Assembly (NCBI RefSeq): GCF_000407505.1
Contig: NZ_ASWE01000001.1
Span: 493,324-557,323, forward strand
DNA: 64,000 nt
Source: Enterococcus phoeniculicola ATCC BAA-412
Lineage (GTDB): Bacteria > Bacillota > Bacilli > Lactobacillales > Enterococcaceae
Direction: 5' to 3'
The notes below the pieces were generated by a model. It worked only from the letters and a program-made list of their open reading frames with translations, had not been told where the DNA came from and searched no databases. Shown one piece after another: positions 57,351 to 64,000 of this stretch. Positions within the stretch are counted from its first letter, which is position 1, and the number at the start of each line of letters is the position of its first letter. The translations under genes were made by a program, and so were the position numbers.

Positions 57351-58403
57351 ATGACTAATGATGCCGTTCAAACAAAAATGACACCAAAGATTTTCTTTAA
57401 CAAATTATTAGCCGGTACGGCTCAAGGAACGATTATTGCGTTAATTCCCAATGCAGTATTAGGTGCTATTTTAAAATATTTCTCTGATATCACAATCGTT
57501 CAGATGATTATCAATGCAGGGCTGATTTTTCAGGTGGCAACCCCACTAATTATTGCCGCACTTATTGCTAAGCAGTTTGATTTAACCCCAGCTAGAATGA
57601 TGATTGTTGGCGGTGCCGCGTTTGCTGGTGCAGGGGTGATTAAATATAATCCAGATGTAGGTGGATTTGTTGCTGCTGGAACAGGAGATATTATCAACAT
57701 CATGATTACTGCTGCAATTGCAGTCTTGATGGTTCGTTTTATTGATAATAAGTTTGGTTCTGTTGAAATTATTGCCATGCCAATTGTTGTAGGAGTGGGA
57801 GCGGGACTTATCGGAATGCTTCTTTATCCATATGTCACACAGATTACCGTTGCTATTGGAAAAATTATCAATAACTTTACTGATTTCCAACCAATTATTA
57901 TGAGTATACTTATTGCTTGTTCCTTTGCTGCGCTCATTATCTCACCTATTACAACGGTTGCGATTGGGTTGGCTATCCAACTAAATGGTGTTTCTGCAGG
58001 AGCTGCTGCGATGGGCATTGCTGCAACAACAATTGTTCTGGTGATTAATTCATGGAAAGTGAATCAGTCAGGAGTAACAATTGCCGTTGCCCTAGGTGGA
58101 ATGAAGATGATGATGCCGAATTTATTTAAATATCCGATTATTTTAGTACCTTGCTTATTCACAGCTATTATTTCTGCTATTCCAGTAGCTCTGTTCAATA
58201 TTTCTGGAACACCGCAATCTGCTGGATTTGGTCTGGTAGGACTCGTTGGACCACTTGCGTCTTTAGATGCAGGGTTGAATATTCTCTTGTTAATTCTATC
58301 TTGGTTTGTTGTACCGATTGTAGCGGGTCTATTCTCTAAATTTTTATTTGAGAAGCTACTAAAATTGTATGACAGTAATGTAGTATTTGCTTATCAGGGG
58401 TAG
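57351..58403 (+). CDS. EIIC-like integral membrane transporter (PTS_EIIC_2 type)
   Basis: This 350-residue membrane protein has about nine hydrophobic segments and many glycine-rich turns (GTAQGTIIALIPNAVLGAI, GGAAFAGAGVIKYNPDVGG, GGMKMMMPNLFKYPI). It resembles the stand-alone EIIC-like proteins (PTS_EIIC_2), which have no known EIIA/EIIB partner and may not work by phosphotransfer. Next to the bkd operon and a PanE-type reductase, it may carry a branched-chain keto or hydroxy acid, or pantoate. Substrate unknown. RBS is the weak AATAGGGGAATC. Confidence 0.8.
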   Translation: MTNDAVQTKMTPKIFFNKLLAGTAQGTIIALIPNAVLGAILKYFSDITIVQMIINAGLIFQVATPLIIAALIAKQFDLTPARMMIVGGAAFAGAGVIKYNPDVGGFVAAGTGDIINIMITAAIAVLMVRFIDNKFGSVEIIAMPIVVGVGAGLIGMLLYPYVTQITVAIGKIINNFTDFQPIIMSILIACSFAALIISPITTVAIGLAIQLNGVSAGAAAMGIAATTIVLVINSWKVNQSGVTIAVALGGMKMMMPNLFKYPIILVPCLFTAIISAIPVALFNISGTPQSAGFGLVGLVGPLASLDAGLNILLLILSWFVVPIVAGLFSKFLFEKLLKLYDSNVVFAYQG

Positions 58404-58428
58404 AAAAAAGTGAATGGGAGAGGACAGC

Positions 58429-59325
58429 TTAATTATTTTTGATGATTTCAATAAAGTCCTTGATATCCTTGGAGACATGGTAATCATCTCTTAAGGCGAT
58501 TCCGATAGGGAAATAATCATACTTGTCTTTCAAAGGAATCCATTTTAGACCATCACTTTTCCCTACTTCCCGATATTCAATTGGCAAAATACAAATAGAA
58601 TCATTCTTATGGAGACTATAAAGCAAAACTTGAAGATCATCATTGTATAAGACGACATTAGGCTCGTATCCAAAATCATTTCCTCGATCGATTAGCAAAC
58701 GTCCTAACATGAAATTGGTTGTTAATGAAGAAAAACGTTGATCTTTCAAGTCTCTAAATGTAAGCATATTTCGTTTAGACAATGGATTTGATTCAGGGAC
58801 AACGACATGAACATGGTAACCACGAGTCGTCGTTTCAAGTGCTTCAAAAGAAAGCGACTCAGGAAAAAGGTTGGGATAGGAAATCAATCCAATATCCAGT
58901 TCTTTTTGGTCTAGCATTTCTTGTAGATAAGGAGAACCATCTTGTTTGATAGCTAAATCCACGTGTGGATGAGTTTCTAGATAAAGAGAGATTTCCTTCA
59001 TAAATTGGACAGAAAAAAGTGTTGTAATTCCCAGACGTATTTTTACTTTTGTTTCATTACTTTGTTCATTCATATTGTGAATATCGACAATCAGCTGATC
59101 AAACTGTTGAACAACGGGTAGTCCGTGCTCGTATAGATAGGCACCTGTATTAGTTAACTGATAGGGTTTGTTTACATGAGTAAAGAGCGTGGTACGTAGT
59201 TCACTTTCTAATTTTTTGATTGCCAATGAGAGTGTAGGTTGAGTAACGAATAAGTTGCGAGCTGCAGCAGATAAGTTATGTGTGTTGGTTACTTCAATGA
59301 AGTATTTCAATTGTTGGATATTCAT
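58429..59325 (-). CDS. LysR-family regulator
   Basis: This 298-residue LysR protein has the N-terminal HTH (MNIQQLKYFIEVTNTHNLSA, RNLFVTQPTLSLAIKKLE) and a type 2 periplasmic-binding effector domain (about residues 90-295). AAAGGTGAG supports the start at 59325; an upstream ATG at 59340 lies before that RBS. It is divergent from panE and convergent with the EIIC-like gene, so it probably controls one or both. Confidence 0.93.
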   Translation of the reverse strand: MNIQQLKYFIEVTNTHNLSAAARNLFVTQPTLSLAIKKLESELRTTLFTHVNKPYQLTNTGAYLYEHGLPVVQQFDQLIVDIHNMNEQSNETKVKIRLGITTLFSVQFMKEISLYLETHPHVDLAIKQDGSPYLQEMLDQKELDIGLISYPNLFPESLSFEALETTTRGYHVHVVVPESNPLSKRNMLTFRDLKDQRFSSLTTNFMLGRLLIDRGNDFGYEPNVVLYNDDLQVLLYSLHKNDSICILPIEYREVGKSDGLKWIPLKDKYDYFPIGIALRDDYHVSKDIKDFIEIIKNN

Positions 59326-59350
59326 AAGCTCACCTTTCAAATCATATTTT

Positions 59351-59364
59351 TAAAAGCGGTTACA
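59351..59364. promoter_or_regulatory. cre-like site in the LysR/panE divergent region
   Basis: TAAAAGCGGTTACA matches the cre consensus TGNAARCGNWWNCA at 13 of 14 positions. Confidence 0.55.
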
Positions 59365-59533
59365 TTTCGATTTAGATACGACGTGTAACAACACTCATTT
59401 TAACATAAGTATTGTTGTTATAAGTGAAATTTGTCAAAATCTATGTTTGAATTTACAAGATTATAAGGTTAATCTAATAGTGTATTTTTTCACTAGAGGT
59501 TGACGAACAAATAACTAATTAGGAGTGGAAAAA

Positions 59534-60475
59534 ATGAAAATTATTATCGCAGGTGCAGGTGCAATGGGTAGTCGTTTTGCATTGATGTTACATCAAGCAA
59601 AAAACGAAGTAATCCTGGTAGATGGCTGGCAAGAACATATTGATGCTATTCGTGCAAATGGGTTAAAAGCGAACTTCAATGGGGAAGAAATCAGCGAAAA
59701 AATTCCAATCTATCATCAAAAAGAAGTGAATAAGGTAGATTTTTCAGCAGAATTAGTTATTTTATTTACGAAAGTGATGCAGTTAGATGGGATGCTTCAG
59801 GCGATTAAACCGCTAATTGGTGAAAAAACAAAGGTGCTATGCCTGTTAAACGGAATTGGTCATGAGGATATTATCCGAAACTATGTGCCGCTTAACAATG
59901 TATTATTGGGAAATACGATGTGGACAGCTGGATTAGAAGGACCAGGAAAAGCAAAATTATTTGGAAATGGATCAATTGATTTACAAAATTTAGGGACTGC
60001 AGGAAAAAGTGATGCACAAGCAGTAATAGAAGTCTTGAATAAAGCAGGTTTAAATGCAAGATATTCAGAAAATATTTTATCTTCTATTTACAAAAAAGCC
60101 TGTGTGAACGGCACAATGAATGGCCTTTGTACCATACTTGACTCAAACATGGCTGATTTTGGGGAGACGACGGTCTCAGAGCAAATCGTAAAAAGTATTG
60201 TTTCAGAGTTTTTTGCAGTGGCAAACGCACAAAATATCGAGTTACATATGGATGAAGTTTTGGCTCAAATTCATTCTTGTTATAACCGTGAAACAATCGG
60301 TTTGCATCATCCCTCTATGTACCAAGATTTAATTATCAATCACCGTCTAACAGAAATTGATTATATCAATGGCGCAATCGTTAGAAAAGGAAAAGAATTT
60401 GATATTCCAACACCCTATTGTTCATTCTTGACACAATTAGTTCATGCAAAAGAACAGCTTATTGGTGCGAAATAA
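59534..60475 (+). CDS. panE: PanE-type 2-ketoacid reductase (ketopantoate reductase family)
   Basis: This 313-residue NADPH-dependent reductase has the Rossmann motif IIIAGAGAMGSRFALML at residues 3-19, the catalytic Lys region YKKACVNGTMNGLCTIL and the closing HHPSMYQDLIINHRLTEIDYINGAI, typical of the ketopantoate reductase family. In lactic acid bacteria, PanE-type proteins can serve as D-2-hydroxyacid dehydrogenases for branched-chain keto acids. Its place next to bkd favours that job over pantothenate synthesis. AGGAGTGG sets the ATG at 59534 (a GTG at 59525 is less likely). Confidence 0.88.
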   Translation: MKIIIAGAGAMGSRFALMLHQAKNEVILVDGWQEHIDAIRANGLKANFNGEEISEKIPIYHQKEVNKVDFSAELVILFTKVMQLDGMLQAIKPLIGEKTKVLCLLNGIGHEDIIRNYVPLNNVLLGNTMWTAGLEGPGKAKLFGNGSIDLQNLGTAGKSDAQAVIEVLNKAGLNARYSENILSSIYKKACVNGTMNGLCTILDSNMADFGETTVSEQIVKSIVSEFFAVANAQNIELHMDEVLAQIHSCYNRETIGLHHPSMYQDLIINHRLTEIDYINGAIVRKGKEFDIPTPYCSFLTQLVHAKEQLIGAK

Positions 60476-60519
60476 GAAAGAAAAGAATTAATCTCCTTAT
60501 GACAAAAGAGTTACCAAAC

Positions 60520-60566
60520 AACCACACCACCCACTATTTGGTCGGGTAGTGTGGTTGCTTTTTTTA
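60520..60566 (+). terminator. Terminator after panE
   Basis: AACCACACCACCC pairs with GGGTAGTGTGGTT and is followed by GCTTTTTTTATT. Confidence 0.9.
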
Positions 60567-60597
60567 TTATTCATAAAAAGTATGCAAGAGTTGTCTT

Positions 60598-61503
60598 TTA
60601 GGATACATAGGTTAAGACTTTTATATTTTGCGGATGATTCCCCCATTTTTTTCCAAATAATGTTAAGCCCCCAACATTCTCTACATCAGTTTCTGATGCA
60701 ATTCGAAAAGTAAAAAAATCTGAATTTTCAAGATGCAAATCTTTGATATTAAGATTTGAAATAGGGACTGCATCAATCCCTGTATCAAAACGATTAATTC
60801 GAATATGTTTTAATAATCCGTACTGACTACACATATCTGGCCACCAGTCAGGTGTGATTCTCCCTCGTACATCTGAAAAATTTCCCGAGATTGTATCAGT
60901 TCCCAGTTTAATCCCGTTAATGTAGTAAGTGATGTCGCTTGGCCAGGTATTATTAGAAATTGGAAATTCGGAAGAAATTTCAAAGCTGATATCGACAAGC
61001 TCCACGGTTTCATCGGAATGAAAAATATTGGGAATTTTATACTCAACGAATCCTTTTCCGAGCCAAATTAGTTCTGCATCAACACGCTGACTATCTAAAA
61101 AATATCTAGGTTGATCGGTATCTCCGATAATTGATTCAGCAGTCGCGAGTCCGCAGGTAGGTTCTACCAGATAATCTGTATAGTGGCCAATCTTTATTTC
61201 GGTCAAATAGCTTCGATACTCAGGGTAAATCTTTTCTGGAAAGTTGACACCAATATAATCGATTGATAGGCTCGCTAATTTTTGTAAGCCTGATTTACCA
61301 GGGAGCCGTCTGGTTTTTACGATTCCTGCATCCTCCAGCTGTCTAATGTGCCTAGTGATGATCGCACTACTCAAGTTTAGTTGTGAGGCAAGAGTACTAA
61401 TATTCATTTCATTTTTTCCCAGCAAGTGAATAATTTCTAAACGAGTTTCATTTGCAAGTGCTTGAAATATGGGGAGAGAATGGATTGATGTGTCAATTTG
61501 CAT
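60598..61503 (-). CDS. ArsR-type HTH regulator with large C-terminal domain
   Basis: This 301-residue protein has an ArsR winged helix (residues about 10-75: FQALANETRLEIIHLLGK, LASQLNLSSAIITRHIRQLE) and a 220-residue C-terminal beta-rich part with no recognised family, present in ArsR-like regulators next to sugar ABC transporters in Gram-positives. It contains the cysteine region EPTCGLATAESIIGD, which may bind ligand. It is divergent from the sugar transporter genes (61906 on), its likely target. Inverted TTGATTAACTAA boxes lie in the gap. Confidence 0.82.
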   Translation of the reverse strand: MQIDTSIHSLPIFQALANETRLEIIHLLGKNEMNISTLASQLNLSSAIITRHIRQLEDAGIVKTRRLPGKSGLQKLASLSIDYIGVNFPEKIYPEYRSYLTEIKIGHYTDYLVEPTCGLATAESIIGDTDQPRYFLDSQRVDAELIWLGKGFVEYKIPNIFHSDETVELVDISFEISSEFPISNNTWPSDITYYINGIKLGTDTISGNFSDVRGRITPDWWPDMCSQYGLLKHIRINRFDTGIDAVPISNLNIKDLHLENSDFFTFRIASETDVENVGGLTLFGKKWGNHPQNIKVLTYVS

Positions 61504-61527
61504 GATAAATCACTCTTTCTTTACTTT

Positions 61528-61539
61528 TTAGTTAATCAA
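61528..61539. promoter_or_regulatory. Candidate ArsR-type operator, box 1
   Basis: TTAGTTAATCAA is the exact reverse complement of TTGATTAACTAA at 61686-61697. It lies 25 bp upstream of the regulator start. Confidence 0.55.
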
Positions 61540-61613
61540 ATAAGGCGTTTTAAACGAAATATGAAGTGGGAGTAACTAAACTGTTTAGTGTGTTAAGTAT
61601 TAGTATAATGCAT

Positions 61614-61627
61614 TGACAGCGCTTACC
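61614..61627. promoter_or_regulatory. cre-like site before the sugar ABC transporter
   Basis: TGACAGCGCTTACC closely matches the cre core (AGCGCTT centre, palindromic); 12 of 14 positions of TGNAARCGNWWNCA fit. Confidence 0.6.
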
Positions 61628-61685
61628 TTCTTTCTTAATATGTAGATGTTGATGAAGTAGTTAATTTCTATACACATGTTACCAT

Positions 61686-61705
61686 TTGATTAACTAATTA
61701 GTCAA
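61686..61705. promoter_or_regulatory. Candidate ArsR-type operator, box 2
   Basis: TTGATTAACTAATTAGTCAA is an imperfect 20-bp palindrome carrying the same 12-mer as box 1. Confidence 0.55.
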
Positions 61706-61905
61706 TTTTATGAGAAGGTATAGAGTCTTAGGTGATTTGTGTTTCAGTGGGAAGAAATGATTGATTATGAGGAGGCGAAAAAGTTTGGAAATAGATTCTC
61801 GCATAATGGTAGGTTAAGAAGTTCGCACGAAGGCTAACTAGAGTAGTTTTTCAATTAAGTTTTTTTGGGAAGTATGATTAAATATCGAAGAGAGTAGGAG
61901 AACAA

Positions 61906-63132
61906 GTGAAAAAAATAGTATTGAAATCAATTTTGTTAGGTGCTGCTATTTTGGGACTTAGCGGCTGTGGAAATTCTGCTGATAATCAAATTACTTTATG
62001 GAATCCGTTTACTGGGAAAGATGGAGACTATTTTCAAGAAATTGTTGATGCATATAATAAAACAAATCCAGATATTAAAATTAAAAATGTTGTTATTCCA
62101 GATATGTACACCAAAATTAATACGGTGATGAATTCAAATAAAGATAAAGATGTTCCAGACTTAACCGTTATGCATGCAGAGCGTGTGGAATTATTCCAAT
62201 CCCAAGATTTAGTAACACCAATGACAGACGTGTTGGCGGATCAAAAAGAGATTAATGAAAATAATTATATTGAACAAGCGTGGGCGTCAGGAGAAGTTGG
62301 GGGAGTGAGATATACAGTTCCTTTGGACGTACATTCTTCTCCTATGTTTTATAATGTCGATCTTTTAAATAAATATGGTCCAACAGCTTTGGATGATGGA
62401 ATCATCACAGTGGAAGAAATTGATGAAATTGCCAAAAAGGCAAAAGTTGACGGGAAAATTACTTATCCTGTGAATTTGGAGTTGTGGACATCTATGTCCT
62501 TTGTGACGGAATTAGGTGGAAGCATTGAAAAGGATGGAAAACCGAATGTTGATACACCAGAAATGAAAGAGGCAATCGGAATACTGAAGCATTTTGTGGA
62601 TAGTGGTGCTGCACAAGAGGATGGAGACGATGCAGTACAATTATTTCAATCTGGAGAATCAGTCTTTCTTCAAGATGGAACATGGGGAATCGCAGGGCAT
62701 AAAGAAATTGAAGGATTAAATTATGGAATTACAAATACCCCGTCAATTAATGGAAAAACCTTTTCTAACTGGACTTCTTCCCATCAGTTTGGCTTGTTGA
62801 AGAAAGAGCGTTCTGAAGAAAAAATGAAAGCTATCGGAGAGTTCATTGAATTTGTTCGGAAAAATTCAGATGTATGGGCAGAATCAGGGCAAAATGTTGC
62901 AAGTAAAGAAATCTTTGAAAGCCCAGACTATAAAGAATACATGCAATCATTCCTAGTAAGTGACCCCAAAGAATTGGCATCCTTAAAAATCTATGACTTT
63001 AAAAACAATGGGATCACATTGGACTCCTTAGGTGTACAACTAAGAGATATGGTTTATGGACGACTTGATATCTCTGAAGGTCTAAAAGAAGCACAAAAAG
63101 AGGCTGATGATAAGCTAAAAGAAGGTGCTTAA
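61906..63132 (+). CDS. Sugar ABC transporter substrate-binding lipoprotein
   Basis: This 408-residue family 1 solute-binding protein has a lipoprotein signal (lipobox GLSGC), then QITLWNPFTGKDGDYFQEIV, PDLTVMHAERVELFQ, and a sugar-stacking tryptophan-rich part (GTWGIAGHKEI, SNWTSSHQFGLL). The start is GTG with GTAGGAGAAC before it. The permease follows directly. The sugar is unknown. Confidence 0.92.
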   Translation: MKKIVLKSILLGAAILGLSGCGNSADNQITLWNPFTGKDGDYFQEIVDAYNKTNPDIKIKNVVIPDMYTKINTVMNSNKDKDVPDLTVMHAERVELFQSQDLVTPMTDVLADQKEINENNYIEQAWASGEVGGVRYTVPLDVHSSPMFYNVDLLNKYGPTALDDGIITVEEIDEIAKKAKVDGKITYPVNLELWTSMSFVTELGGSIEKDGKPNVDTPEMKEAIGILKHFVDSGAAQEDGDDAVQLFQSGESVFLQDGTWGIAGHKEIEGLNYGITNTPSINGKTFSNWTSSHQFGLLKKERSEEKMKAIGEFIEFVRKNSDVWAESGQNVASKEIFESPDYKEYMQSFLVSDPKELASLKIYDFKNNGITLDSLGVQLRDMVYGRLDISEGLKEAQKEADDKLKEGA

Positions 63133-64000
63133 ATGATGCAAACGGCCACTAACTATACAGAAAAAAGTAAAAAACAAAAGAAATCAACACAATCGAAACT
63201 AAAACCATGGGCATATATTGGCCCACACTTGATATTTTTTGCTCTATTTGGCTTGGTTCCGTTGGTTTATGGAATCTATATTTCGTTCACACAGTGGGAT
63301 ATGACAGGTGAGGCAGTTTTTGTAGGATTAAGAAATTATCAAGAAATTTTATTTAATTCTTCCTCTACATTCCATATTCAGTTTTCTGAAGGATTAAAAA
63401 ACACATTAATTTATGTTGTTGTGAGTGTACCACTATTAATTATTGTGCCTCTACTTATTGCCATTGCACTGAATACAAAAATAAAAGCAGCCGGAATCTT
63501 TCAGTCGATATTTTATATTCCAGGGTTATTCTCAATCTCAGCAATCGCCTTGATATGGACGTTAGTATTTAATAAAAGGCTGGGCCCAATTAATAATTTA
63601 TTTGGTTCGGAGGTTAATTGGATAACAGCACAGCCATATGCATGGATAGTGATTTTAGTAGTGTCTATTTGGTGGGGAATCGGTGGAAACATGGTTATTT
63701 ACCGAGCTGCACTAAGTGCTATTCCAGCTGAGCTTTATGAAGCAGCAGATATTGATGGGGCGTCATCAGTTAAGAAGTTTTTCTATATCACCGTTCCATC
63801 AATGAAATTTCCATTGTTGTATACATTTGTTATGACAACAATTGGAAGCTTTAATATTTATGGGCAACCGGTGATGTTGACAAACGGTGGGCCGACTAAA
63901 TCAACAACAGTTCTTATGATGCATATTAGAAATCTTGCTTTTGGAAAAGGTCAGTCAGTAGCAGGAATGGCATCAGCAATGGCTGTGTTGCTAGGTTTGA
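63133..64000 (+). CDS. Sugar ABC transporter permease, runs off the window
   Basis: The frame starts at ATG 63133, right after the stop of the binding protein, and is open to the last base (289 codons seen). It has a charged N-terminus, a first helix GPHLIFFALFGLVPLVYGI, the typical SFTQWD loop and five or six helices, with the EAA coupling loop PAELYEAADIDGASSVKKFFYITVP. It is a MalF/LacF-like component (BPD_transp_1). A second permease should follow downstream. Confidence 0.93.
   Translation, partial: MMQTATNYTEKSKKQKKSTQSKLKPWAYIGPHLIFFALFGLVPLVYGIYISFTQWDMTGEAVFVGLRNYQEILFNSSSTFHIQFSEGLKNTLIYVVVSVPLLIIVPLLIAIALNTKIKAAGIFQSIFYIPGLFSISAIALIWTLVFNKRLGPINNLFGSEVNWITAQPYAWIVILVVSIWWGIGGNMVIYRAALSAIPAELYEAADIDGASSVKKFFYITVPSMKFPLLYTFVMTTIGSFNIYGQPVMLTNGGPTKSTTVLMMHIRNLAFGKGQSVAGMASAMAVLLGL

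Overview
The window reads as chromosomal DNA of a low-GC Gram-positive lactic acid bacterium, most likely an Enterococcus. The evidence is a ptb-buk-bkdDABC cluster of the enterococcal type, several PTS operons, lactose/cellobiose-type EII proteins, cre-like sites, strong Shine-Dalgarno sequences and enterococcal-type lipoproteins. Species cannot be fixed from the sequence alone. No rRNA, tRNA or CRISPR array was seen.

Region 1 (1-11.8 kb) is most of a glycyl-radical bacterial microcompartment operon for choline. It holds choline trimethylamine-lyase (cutC), its activase (cutD), four hexamer-type shell proteins (one permuted EutS/PduU type, one GrpU-like, one with a long tail, one plain), an EutN vertex protein, two acylating aldehyde dehydrogenases, an alcohol dehydrogenase, PduL, and EutP-, EutJ-, EutQ- and EutT-like accessory proteins. 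Choline would be cleaved to trimethylamine and acetaldehyde, and the aldehyde split to ethanol and acetyl-phosphate. A Nox/Npr-type flavoprotein follows behind a long hairpin repeat.

Region 2 (13-22 kb) holds a GNAT acetyltransferase, a PTS regulator broken by an in-frame amber codon, a lactose/cellobiose-type PTS (EIIB, EIIC, EIIA) and two tandem GH1 phospho-glycosidases whose acid/base glutamate is glutamine. Region 3 (22-28.9 kb) holds two overlapping WYL regulators divergent from an RtcB RNA ligase and an RlaP-like nucleotidyltransferase, a likely RNA-repair module, followed by gene debris: an orphan immunity-like gene, an IS1182-type remnant and a 54-bp tandem repeat. Region 4 (28.9-39.5 kb) holds an AraC/MFS/esterase/ROK-kinase set, a lone DEAH helicase, a WYL/GyrI-like divergent pair and an IS110-family element with a candidate bridge-RNA region.

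Region 5 (39.5-50 kb) has a phosphonate-type ABC transporter (phnDCEE), a GH1 enzyme divergent from a GntR regulator and an EIIC lacking EIIA/EIIB, and a lipoprotein with two FMN-attachment motifs. Region 6 (50.4-60.5 kb) is the branched-chain alpha-keto acid dehydrogenase operon followed by an EIIC-like permease, a LysR regulator and a PanE-type reductase, which together look like a locus for branched-chain keto and hydroxy acids. Region 7 (60.6 kb to the end) is an ArsR-type regulator divergent from a sugar ABC transporter that runs off the window. A family of imperfect palindromic intergenic repeats is scattered throughout (about 11.8, 14.7, 21.8, 28.5, 36.0 and 37.7 kb).
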